A stretch of 13,282 bases of DNA, taken from assembly GCA_937875885.1 (NCBI GenBank), contig CALEIO010000134.1, forward strand, positions 1-13,282, written 5' to 3'. Positions 6,097 through 13,282 of this stretch are shown here, piece after piece. The position numbers and the translations under genes were made by a program. The DNA comes from an uncultured Clostridia bacterium. GTDB taxonomy: Bacteria > Bacillota > Clostridia > Oscillospirales > Acutalibacteraceae. Numbering within the stretch: the first letter of the stretch is position 1; each line of letters begins with the position of its first letter. Below the pieces are notes generated by a model, which was given only the letters and a program-made list of their open reading frames with translations, ran no database searches and was not told the DNA's origin.

Positions 6097-6792
6097 TTAT
6101 GCTTTGGTAGCTTCTGTAAGGTCAGAGTAAACGGTCTGGATGTTGCCATTTGCATCTCTGTACTGTACATAAGCCTTTGCAACCCAGGTCTGACCCACGG
6201 TTACGTTTGACTTTGCCCATACACTTGTGCCGCTGTAAGCCGCTGTGCCTGAAGGACCTCTGTCATATACGTTTGAGTCTGTTGTGCCTGTATAGAAGGT
6301 TTCTTCGTTGTAGTTATCCTTGTTTACACCCAGGATACCTACCTTTACAAGGTCATAATCCTCGGGCACATACCAGCTGAAATAGAACTGATTCTTTGCT
6401 GCAACTGATACTGTATCGATAGTGTCTACGCTTACAAGAATCTTCTCTACAATCTCCTCGTCCTCGGGCACAAACACAGCTGTCACTGTTGTGTCCTCTG
6501 TGGGATAGAATTTGTAGTCGGTGCTGTAGCTTCTGATTTTTCCGTTTGCATCTGTCCAGTATGCAAACTTCTCACCTTCAGGCGCTTCTCCTGCAGTTAC
6601 TGTAATACCTGCATTTGCAATGTATGTACCTGTGCCTGTACCACCCTGAACTGTAACGTCTACATATACAATCTGTCTTGTCCAGGTTGTTACAACCTCT
6701 ACATCCTCTCCCTTTGCAAGTGCTGCCTGAATCTCGGCTTCGGTCATACTCCAGCCTGCAAAGTCATAGCCAACGCTTGTGGGGTCTTCGGG
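6097..6792 (-). repeat. 696-bp direct repeat, copy 1
   Basis: Matches 8598-9293 at a constant offset of 2501 bases with two differences (6106/8607 and 6148/8649), both synonymous; 6149-6792 is identical over 644 bases. The tract begins exactly at the stop codon and ends sharply at 6792, beyond which the proteins remain homologous but clearly diverged. Confidence 0.97.
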
Positions 6793-8538
6793 GAAGGCAA
6801 TTTCATCAGGTGAGCTATAGTACTGGGTATCAAGAACTCTGCCGAATTTACCTATTTTGTCGTGCTTGAATGTAACAAGCTGAACACCTTCTACGGGAGT
6901 AGAATATACTGCTTTTATGAAATTGTTGCCTGAAGCAGTGAATGTATAGGACTGATCTTTTGAGATAATCATATAGTTCTGTCCGTTATACCAACCCATA
7001 AATTTCGCATCTGATGTATCGTTGGCTGTAACTGTTACAGTAGCACCAAGAGGAATTTTATCGTTGCTATAGAAAGAACCCTGCGGAACACCGGTGCTAT
7101 CATTGATAGAAATGGTAAAACCTGTGCCACCTGCAACCTCAACCTTAAGTGTGCTTGTTGGAGCAGTTTTCTCATACATTGCTTGGATTGTACAGTCAGA
7201 AGTTATCTTGTCAAAAGATTTGCTCCATCCTGTAAAAATGTATCCTTCGCGGTCTGGTACCTCAGGTGCTACCGCATCATATCCGCGTGCAATGCTTTGA
7301 ACATCAAGAATTGTATCATCGTAGTCAGTAAAAACAACTGTGTAACAAGTGAAATCGGGACTCGGAGTATACTTATCTCCTCTACGTACACTCCATTTAT
7401 TATCTGACAAATAATTGTCTAGATAAAATATGGTATTGTGTGCGGATGATGCGTTTATCGATAAATTTTCTGTGCGCTTATTTGCAGATGTGCCATCAGA
7501 AAACTTAATCATTTCCGTGTTTTTGGGAATCTGCGCTACATACTTTCCTATTTCTGATAAATAACTCATCTTTTCACCCGGATATGCTGTTCCTATGCCC
7601 TGGGTATTGCTATCCATAGGGTAAACATAAGCAGCGTCCCATGAATAGAATTCATGATACCCTGAATCATAGTACATTGGGACGAAATAAACAGTAATCA
7701 ATTCACCGGGATTTGCTTCGTAAAGATATTCTATCTTAACCGTTGGATTTTCTTGTCTTGTGTCAATCGTAAATCGGTAAACACCACCTATCGTCTCCAG
7801 CATAGAGTATTTGTCTCCTACTGACTCTTTGTACGTATATGCATAAGTTCCTATTGTATCATCGGTAAAAACGCCGTGATTACCATAGTACACCGTACCC
7901 GTGCTTGTAACGTTCGCAATCCTAAAATAATAACCACCAGCATTAAGTGTAGCTCTGCAAGAAGCAACTCCCTCTGTGTCTGTTGCGAAAAGCTCTCTTG
8001 TAATGTTATTAGTACCTTCCAGATACCAACCATAATCAGCGATAGAAGAAGTTCTAACAATGGTTACGCCAAAACGATCTCTGTTTGACACATCCACTGT
8101 TATTTTATAAAATCCTGTCTGTGCAATCCATTTGGCATTGGGTGTATCCACACCTGTGTTTTTATCTTTGATTCGGAATCCCCAGTTCTGACAAGTTCCT
8201 TCGCTAAGGTTAATTGTGCCGGAATTACCATAGTACTCTGTTGTATAAGAATTATATATTTTGAATTCATATGTACCTGCACTCAGTCTGACTACTGTGC
8301 TTACAGTACCATCGCCATTATTGCCAAGCACATAACCAACATCCCAGTCATCAAAACTACCCTGAATATGGTATCTTGATTCATATTTGATATATGAACT
8401 TCCGGCTTTTGTTGCGGTTGAGTAAGTGTTGCTATCCTCTGCAGAATAAGCAGCAACAGTAGGCATACAAAGCGCTATTGCGCATGTCTGGATTATTGCA
8501 AACACAAGAAGTATTGCAACCAGTTTGTTTCTTTTCAT
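6097..8538 (-). CDS. Secreted multidomain protein with carbohydrate-binding-like modules and InlB-type repeats
   Basis: 813 residues with signal peptide (MKRNKLVAILLVFAIIQTCA, about 1-30) and no membrane anchor, LPXTG or dockerin. No catalytic domain seen. Residues ~50-165 resemble a glycogen/starch-binding beta-sandwich (GSFDDWD with Trp65, AGTYEFKI). A related module is at ~168-280 (NAGGYYFRI). Residues ~283-390 resemble starch-binding CBM26 (YFVPMYYDSG, YPGEKMSYL, EMIKFSDG). An InlB/Listeria-Bacteroides repeat spans 396-456 (YTVVFTDYDD ... GYIFTGW). Further beta modules cover 460-698, and an Ig/FN3-like tail ends the protein. Residues 581-813 equal the lysozyme-like protein's C-terminus. 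AGGAG (8546-8550) sits 7 bases before ATG 8538. Only 59 bases separate it from the lysozyme gene. A non-enzymatic glycan-binding or cell-wall role is inferred; carbohydrate-module assignments are tentative. Confidence 0.75.
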   Translation of the reverse strand: MKRNKLVAILLVFAIIQTCAIALCMPTVAAYSAEDSNTYSTATKAGSSYIKYESRYHIQGSFDDWDVGYVLGNNGDGTVSTVVRLSAGTYEFKIYNSYTTEYYGNSGTINLSEGTCQNWGFRIKDKNTGVDTPNAKWIAQTGFYKITVDVSNRDRFGVTIVRTSSIADYGWYLEGTNNITRELFATDTEGVASCRATLNAGGYYFRIANVTSTGTVYYGNHGVFTDDTIGTYAYTYKESVGDKYSMLETIGGVYRFTIDTRQENPTVKIEYLYEANPGELITVYFVPMYYDSGYHEFYSWDAAYVYPMDSNTQGIGTAYPGEKMSYLSEIGKYVAQIPKNTEMIKFSDGTSANKRTENLSINASSAHNTIFYLDNYLSDNKWSVRRGDKYTPSPDFTCYTVVFTDYDDTILDVQSIARGYDAVAPEVPDREGYIFTGWSKSFDKITSDCTIQAMYEKTAPTSTLKVEVAGGTGFTISINDSTGVPQGSFYSNDKIPLGATVTVTANDTSDAKFMGWYNGQNYMIISKDQSYTFTASGNNFIKAVYSTPVEGVQLVTFKHDKIGKFGRVLDTQYYSSPDEIAFPEDPTSVGYDFAGWSMTEAEIQAALAKGEDVEVVTTWTRQIVYVDVTVQGGTGTGTYIANAGITVTAGEAPEGEKFAYWTDANGKIRSYSTDYKFYPTEDTTVTAVFVPEDEEIVEKILVSVDTIDTVSVAAKNQFYFSWYVPEDYDLVKVGILGVNKDNYNEETFYTGTTDSNVYDRGPSGTAAYSGTSVWAKSNVTVGQTWVAKAYVQYRDANGNIQTVYSDLTEATKA

Positions 8539-8597
8539 AAAAAATCTCCTTTGCTCTAACTATAGAAACAATTCAGCATTGATTCATTTATATAGAA
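8539..8597 (-). other. Short gap between the tandem surface-protein genes
   Basis: 59 bases holding the Shine-Dalgarno site (AGGAG, 8546-8550) of the 813-residue protein gene. I see no hairpin terminator. A TATAGT hexamer on the minus strand (8559-8564 region) has no fitting -35, so co-transcription with the lysozyme gene is the simpler reading. Confidence 0.5.
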
Positions 8598-9293
8598 TTA
8601 TGCTTTTGTAGCTTCTGTAAGGTCAGAGTAAACGGTCTGGATGTTGCCGTTTGCATCTCTGTACTGTACATAAGCCTTTGCAACCCAGGTCTGACCCACG
8701 GTTACGTTTGACTTTGCCCATACACTTGTGCCGCTGTAAGCCGCTGTGCCTGAAGGACCTCTGTCATATACGTTTGAGTCTGTTGTGCCTGTATAGAAGG
8801 TTTCTTCGTTGTAGTTATCCTTGTTTACACCCAGGATACCTACCTTTACAAGGTCATAATCCTCGGGCACATACCAGCTGAAATAGAACTGATTCTTTGC
8901 TGCAACTGATACTGTATCGATAGTGTCTACGCTTACAAGAATCTTCTCTACAATCTCCTCGTCCTCGGGCACAAACACAGCTGTCACTGTTGTGTCCTCT
9001 GTGGGATAGAATTTGTAGTCGGTGCTGTAGCTTCTGATTTTTCCGTTTGCATCTGTCCAGTATGCAAACTTCTCACCTTCAGGCGCTTCTCCTGCAGTTA
9101 CTGTAATACCTGCATTTGCAATGTATGTACCTGTGCCTGTACCACCCTGAACTGTAACGTCTACATATACAATCTGTCTTGTCCAGGTTGTTACAACCTC
9201 TACATCCTCTCCCTTTGCAAGTGCTGCCTGAATCTCGGCTTCGGTCATACTCCAGCCTGCAAAGTCATAGCCAACGCTTGTGGGGTCTTCGGG
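8598..9293 (-). repeat. 696-bp direct repeat, copy 2
   Basis: Partner of 6097-6792; encodes the last 232-233 residues of the lysozyme-like protein. Identity stops abruptly at both edges: at the stop codon, and at the FPED codons where copy 2 has TTT and copy 1 has TTC for Phe. Confidence 0.97.
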
Positions 9294-12200
9294 AAATTCA
9301 ATAGTATCGGTTGCACAATAATACTGGGTATCAAGGATTCGGCCCAATGTGCCAACCTTGTTATTCTTGAATGTTACAATCTGTACACCCTCAACGGGAA
9401 TGATATATACAGCCTTGTAGCTGTCATTACCTGAAGAAACAAAGGTGTAGGAATAATCCTCGGACACAACAATGCCTGTTGTGGGGTTTATCCAGCCTGA
9501 AAACTCTGCTGTTTCTGTTACTCTTGCTGTAAGTGTTACGGTTGCGCCAATGGGAGTCCTTGTGTTGATATATGTGGGGCCCTGGGGTCTTACTCCGCCG
9601 TCGTTAACAGAAATATTGAATCCGGGACCACCACTTGCATCTACAACAAGTGTTCCGTAAGTCTTTGAGTACATTGCTTTTACGGTAAGGTCACCTGACA
9701 CATTCTCTGTACTTGCAGACCACCCTGCAAAGCTGAAGCCGTTTCTTTCTGGTGCTTCAGGTGCAACTGCTGTGCTGCCCGGTGCAACTGTCACTTGCTC
9801 AATAACATCACCCTTATAATCAAGGAATGTTACAAAGTATTCTTTTGCCACGTGTTCTGTGGAAATTGTGCCTGCAAAAATATCCAGAACAAAAGTTACC
9901 TCTGTCTTTCTGTCAAGGGTAAGGGTCTGGTTAAACTGAGGCCAATCCATTGTAAAGTCCACGTTGGCAGCTTTGAATTCGTATGCACCTGCATCAAGAG
10001 TAAGAGTTGCGGTATAAACGCCCTCTTCCCTCTCTGTCATGGGGGTGTCTGTGCCCCAATCGTTGAAGTTTCCGCGGATGTAACAGACATCGGGAATGTA
10101 CTTAACCTGCAGATAGTTTGTCATCTTGTTGTAAATAAAGGTGTATTCACCGCCTGCGGCTACAAGCACACCATTGTTACCCTCTTCATACATAAGGATT
10201 CCCTGCTCACTCACAAGGTTAGTTGTGTTGTTGATTTCTCCGTTGTAGCCATACCAGGAGTTACCGCCCAGAATCTTGAATTCATAGCGACCTCTGGAAA
10301 GCTCCAGTGTAGCAGAAACCACATCCTCTTCCACAACTGTCATATTGGGAGTTGCGTTCCAGTTGTTGAACTCACCAACCAGAGTTACGGTGGAAACAGA
10401 GCCTACCTGCACAGCTGTACCACCTGTGAGCATTGTGCCCATAACCTCAATCTCATTGATGAGGATAAGTTCACCCTTTGTGCCGGAAACAGCAAACTTC
10501 AGATATCGTGCATAGACAGGAGCAGAGCTTCTGTCCACAGTTATCCAGTAAGGTGCTGTTTTGGTTGTATCGGGGCTGATATATGTAAGATAATCGTAAG
10601 AGATACCATCGTGAGAATAGTAAACATTGATGTAATCAAAGGTTACTGCGCCTGCGCCGTTATCCCCCACAAAGTGGTTGATTCTGATTTTGCTGATTTC
10701 AGCTTCGCCGCCTAAATCCAGAGTAGCAATACCTCTGTTTGCATTGTTGGGGTTAATGTTACCTGTGCTCTGGTCACCGGAGTTGTAGAATCCGAACCAG
10801 GAAGAGTTGTTAACTCCGCTCTGAAAAATCTGTGTTGCCTTGCCGTCTGTAAGACTTGCTGTGTAAGGAGAATCGGGATATGCGGGGGAAACATACTCTT
10901 TGCCCAAAGCAATGTTTGTTGCAGAAGATGTATGCTCGCTGCCATTAATTTTAACCTCATTCAGAAGGGTGAGCTCACCCTCGGACTGAATTTCCAGCTT
11001 AAGGAATCTTCCTACAGCAAGAGCGTCTGTAAGGCTTGCCCAGCAGGAGCCAACATCGCAATCGTCCAGAGCAAAGCTGCCCATAAGGTAATACTTTGTT
11101 CCGTCAACAGAAACATAGGCTTTTACCTCTTTGGGAGCACCAACGGTGTAATCTCCCAGAGTTTCTGTTGAATCGCCGATATAAAAATGGGTATAAAGGC
11201 TTGTGATGCTGTGTCTTGTGCCAAAGTCGATTACAACTGTGCCCACTCCCTGGGATGTGTTGCAGTTTTCGTCTTTGGAATCATTTACAAATCCAAACCA
11301 TTCGCCCTCAAGCGTTGTGTCTGCCACACCATCTGTAAGAGAAGCGTCCAAACTAAGACCTCCTGCAACCTCTGCGGAAACCTGACCTGAAGATGTAATA
11401 TCTTCGGGAACAATCTCGGGCTCAACCTCAGTATTAAGGTCAGAGAAAGATACGTTGGAAGAAACTGAAATTGCTGTGGAGTAAGACTGGGGGCTGATGC
11501 CCGAGAAGGTTATCTTCTGACCAACCTCTGCCTCGTTAAGCTGACACCAGTTGTAGATACTTGCAGAATCTTCTGTGTTGTAATGAGCCGCAAAGAGCAC
11601 CTCATCACTTGCAAGTTCCACGTTGGATTTTTCGTTCGCAACACCTGTGCCGTTCCACTTTTCTGTTACAACCCAGGCATTGTTGGGATTATCCCACTTT
11701 GCCTTTACGTTTAATGTAAGATGTATGTTTGCATTTGCCGCTGTAAGCAAGCCACCATTGAATACAGATGTAAACAATGCACTGCTACCTGATGTAACTG
11801 CCTCGTTGCGCTGATAAACCGCAAAGGATTCCTTGGGCATAAACTTTGCAAAAGCTGCAGGCTCTACATCAGTATTTGCATTGAGTGCTGTTGCACCTGA
11901 AAGTTTAATTCTGTCGCCAACCTGAAGCTGCTTGAGGATTCTGTAGTTTTCTGAACTACCTACCACAGCACCTTCGGTAACACCAAGTTCCCAATCGTGA
12001 GCAGCAATAAGGAATTCGTCTGCTTCCAGCTGAATTGATTCTGTGTCAACGCCTATACCCTCGGTAACAGACTTAACCACGTTGAATTTCTGCTCGGCAT
12101 CCCACTTGAATACAACATTCACAGTATAAGCGATGTTTGCATTGCTTACTGTGATAAGACCGTTATTCCAAGTGGGAGAATAAAGGATACAGTCGCCGGA

Positions 12201-13282
12201 AGTTATCTTCTTGTTTCTGCCTTTAATCTCTATACCTGCATTGTTGTATGCAATTGTATTGGTACCTGTAACTGTCAGCAGATTTCTGAGTGTGCTTTCT
12301 GCACTGTTAAGTTTTTCTACTGTTGCTGTGTCGGAGCTAAGAAGTGCCACTGCCTCTTTGTAAGCGGCACGGATTTTGAGAATTGTTGTTTCTGAATAAT
12401 CTCTGTGTGTTATTTTTAGTGTTTCGTCAACAGCAGACTGTAGACTTGCCTTTGCCGCTGCAACACCTGAAACCTCGTAGCCGTTAAAGCCGTATGTCTT
12501 GACAATGGTGGGGTAATCCTTGTAGCAGATGTTTGCATCATAAGGACCATACTTGACACCATTGTATGTAAAGTAATGCTTGTCGGTGTACTGATACATA
12601 CCGTACTGTGTGCTGTATGTATCGCCGTACTTGCTGTAGCCTGCATCGTAAGTGCCGTCACCTGCATAGTGAGCCACCCATCCCTCGTAGGTAGAGGGCA
12701 GAGCTGAAGATGTAATCCAGCTCTGGGTAATCCAGCTCTTCATACTGTAAAGACCCATCAGGTAGCCTTCTTCAACAAAAGCATTTATGAATGTATTGAT
12801 AATGCTCAAAGCTGTTGCTGTGGGCAAATCTGCCTGAGAAGAATCTTCGTAGTCGAAATAGAAAGGATATTCCAGAGTGTAGCCCTTGAGCCACTCCTTA
12901 CATTTTGCAATATCCTCTTCCACAGCTGCCTGAGTAGTTGCATAGGAATAGAAATATGCGCCTACATCAAGACCTGCTGCCTTTGCTTTGGTATAAAAAT
13001 CATTAAAGCACTTATCCCTTGAGGTCATCTTGGATGTACCCAAGCGAAGGATAATATAGTCATAGCCCATAGCAGCTATGGCTGAAAAGTTTACAGCGCC
13101 TTCCTGCCAGCTGGACAAATCCAGACCTTCGCAGTAAATCTTGCCGTCACCTGCAAAGCCGCCGTCGTAACCTCGGTCGTATCCATTCTGTGTTGCCGCC
13201 TGAGGCATAAGAGCAACTGCGCTCATACAGGACATAAAAACAAGAACAGCCAAAAGAGCCGATATGGCTTTCAAAGAAAATC
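8598..13282 (-). CDS. Secreted GH25 lysozyme-type multidomain protein (5' end cut by window edge)
   Basis: At least 1558 residues, numbered from TTG 13274. The true start is probably outside the window, since no ribosome site is visible and two more in-frame codons precede it. Domains in order: signal peptide (~1-27); GH25 muramidase (45-266) with Asp52 (GLDLSSWQ) and catalytic-type Asp141-x-Glu143 (FDYED), predicted to cut MurNAc-GlcNAc bonds of peptidoglycan; a helical FIVAR-like segment (270-337); two copies of an unrecognised beta-rich domain (338-480, 481-616); two F5/8-type-C (discoidin) domains (625-780, 781-946); two glycogen/starch-binding-like modules (GEFNNW, Trp972; GNFNDW, Trp1073); an InlB-type repeat (1143-1206); more beta modules; the shared C-terminal region (1326-1558). 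Probably a wall-directed lysozyme or autolysin, or one aimed at other bacteria. No anchor or dockerin is seen. Confidence 0.88.
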   Translation of the reverse strand, partial: FSLKAISALLAVLVFMSCMSAVALMPQAATQNGYDRGYDGGFAGDGKIYCEGLDLSSWQEGAVNFSAIAAMGYDYIILRLGTSKMTSRDKCFNDFYTKAKAAGLDVGAYFYSYATTQAAVEEDIAKCKEWLKGYTLEYPFYFDYEDSSQADLPTATALSIINTFINAFVEEGYLMGLYSMKSWITQSWITSSALPSTYEGWVAHYAGDGTYDAGYSKYGDTYSTQYGMYQYTDKHYFTYNGVKYGPYDANICYKDYPTIVKTYGFNGYEVSGVAAAKASLQSAVDETLKITHRDYSETTILKIRAAYKEAVALLSSDTATVEKLNSAESTLRNLLTVTGTNTIAYNNAGIEIKGRNKKITSGDCILYSPTWNNGLITVSNANIAYTVNVVFKWDAEQKFNVVKSVTEGIGVDTESIQLEADEFLIAAHDWELGVTEGAVVGSSENYRILKQLQVGDRIKLSGATALNANTDVEPAAFAKFMPKESFAVYQRNEAVTSGSSALFTSVFNGGLLTAANANIHLTLNVKAKWDNPNNAWVVTEKWNGTGVANEKSNVELASDEVLFAAHYNTEDSASIYNWCQLNEAEVGQKITFSGISPQSYSTAISVSSNVSFSDLNTEVEPEIVPEDITSSGQVSAEVAGGLSLDASLTDGVADTTLEGEWFGFVNDSKDENCNTSQGVGTVVIDFGTRHSITSLYTHFYIGDSTETLGDYTVGAPKEVKAYVSVDGTKYYLMGSFALDDCDVGSCWASLTDALAVGRFLKLEIQSEGELTLLNEVKINGSEHTSSATNIALGKEYVSPAYPDSPYTASLTDGKATQIFQSGVNNSSWFGFYNSGDQSTGNINPNNANRGIATLDLGGEAEISKIRINHFVGDNGAGAVTFDYINVYYSHDGISYDYLTYISPDTTKTAPYWITVDRSSAPVYARYLKFAVSGTKGELILINEIEVMGTMLTGGTAVQVGSVSTVTLVGEFNNWNATPNMTVVEEDVVSATLELSRGRYEFKILGGNSWYGYNGEINNTTNLVSEQGILMYEEGNNGVLVAAGGEYTFIYNKMTNYLQVKYIPDVCYIRGNFNDWGTDTPMTEREEGVYTATLTLDAGAYEFKAANVDFTMDWPQFNQTLTLDRKTEVTFVLDIFAGTISTEHVAKEYFVTFLDYKGDVIEQVTVAPGSTAVAPEAPERNGFSFAGWSASTENVSGDLTVKAMYSKTYGTLVVDASGGPGFNISVNDGGVRPQGPTYINTRTPIGATVTLTARVTETAEFSGWINPTTGIVVSEDYSYTFVSSGNDSYKAVYIIPVEGVQIVTFKNNKVGTLGRILDTQYYCATDTIEFPEDPTSVGYDFAGWSMTEAEIQAALAKGEDVEVVTTWTRQIVYVDVTVQGGTGTGTYIANAGITVTAGEAPEGEKFAYWTDANGKIRSYSTDYKFYPTEDTTVTAVFVPEDEEIVEKILVSVDTIDTVSVAAKNQFYFSWYVPEDYDLVKVGILGVNKDNYNEETFYTGTTDSNVYDRGPSGTAAYSGTSVWAKSNVTVGQTWVAKAYVQYRDANGNIQTVYSDLTEATKA
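10437..11402 (-). repeat. Tandem F5/8-type-C (discoidin/CBM32-like) domain coding segments
   Basis: Two successive domains of the lysozyme-like protein, residues 625-780 and 781-946. Both carry the family pattern: an ASLTDG start, WFGF, a VIDFG or LDLGG strand followed by I..L/I...HF, KAYVS.DG or VYYSHDG, ARYLKF or GRFLKLE, and a closing LLNEVKI or LINEIEV strand. They are diverged at the amino-acid level, so the duplication is old. Such domains usually bind terminal sugars on glycans. Confidence 0.75.
11427..12263 (-). repeat. Internal duplication of an unrecognised beta-rich domain
   Basis: Residues 338-480 and 481-616 of the lysozyme-like protein align on shared landmarks: ILYSPTWNNGLITVSNANI versus ALFTSVFNGGLLTAANANI, then KWD, then EADEFLIAAH versus ASDEVLFAAH, then LQVGDRIKLSG versus AEVGQKITFSG. 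I do not recognise the family. Its position between the lysozyme domain and the discoidin domains suggests a binding or spacer role. Confidence 0.7.

Noticed and set aside
6097..9293. The 696-bp repeat pair as mobile-element or CRISPR repeats
   Set aside because: The repeats are coding, start exactly at the stop codons, have no terminal inverted repeats or transposase, and are far too long for CRISPR repeats.
9795..10715. 306-residue plus-strand frame inside the lysozyme gene
   Set aside because: Cys/His-rich shadow of the carbohydrate-binding-like and discoidin coding region, with no ribosome site.
1..13282. tRNA, rRNA, CRISPR array or insertion sequence
   Set aside because: I found no cloverleaf, rRNA motif, spaced short repeats or transposase-like frame on either strand.

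Overview
The window is mostly anaerobic gut-type Clostridia (Ruminococcus/Oscillospiraceae-like). This rests on a type I dockerin, Listeria-Bacteroides-type surface repeats, a flavodiiron/rubredoxin plus superoxide reductase pair, and purine-rich Shine-Dalgarno sites before most genes. The first ~755 bases are different. They hold a Bacteroidales-style promoter box and the front of a Bacteroidales fimbrillin-like lipoprotein, joined in frame to the back of a clostridial flavodiiron protein. The most economical reading is a chimeric metagenomic contig joint near base 745-765.

Layout, left to right. The plus strand carries the chimeric ORF (88-1824) and a desulfoferrodoxin gene (1870-2250), closed by a strong bidirectional terminator (2268-2302). 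All remaining genes are on the minus strand. Read in transcription order from the right edge they are: a very large secreted GH25 lysozyme-type multidomain protein (8598 to the window edge, 5' end missing); a secreted 813-residue protein with carbohydrate-binding-like modules (6097-8538); a secreted transglutaminase-like protein with a dockerin (4144-5859); a macrodomain protein with an HTH-like C-terminus (3067-4089); and a small von Willebrand A (VWA) protein (2301-2951). No gene-free stretch exceeds 300 bases; the longest, 5860-6096, holds a terminator and promoter elements.

How the genes work together. The flavodiiron remnant and desulfoferrodoxin form an O2/superoxide detoxification cluster fed through rubredoxin. 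The lysozyme-like and 813-residue proteins look like a tandem pair of extracellular, glycan-directed proteins. They share an almost identical 233-residue C-terminal region, encoded by a 696-bp direct repeat with two synonymous differences; flanking homologous sequence is clearly diverged, which points to gene conversion. The dockerin protein would be docked on a scaffoldin encoded elsewhere. The macrodomain and VWA genes form a possible ADP-ribose-linked regulatory pair, with an unusual nested inverted repeat and a TATAAT box between them.

The most interesting candidates are the macro-HTH/VWA pair with its dyad, and the homogenised C-terminal module. The chimeric left end is the main caution for anyone using this window.
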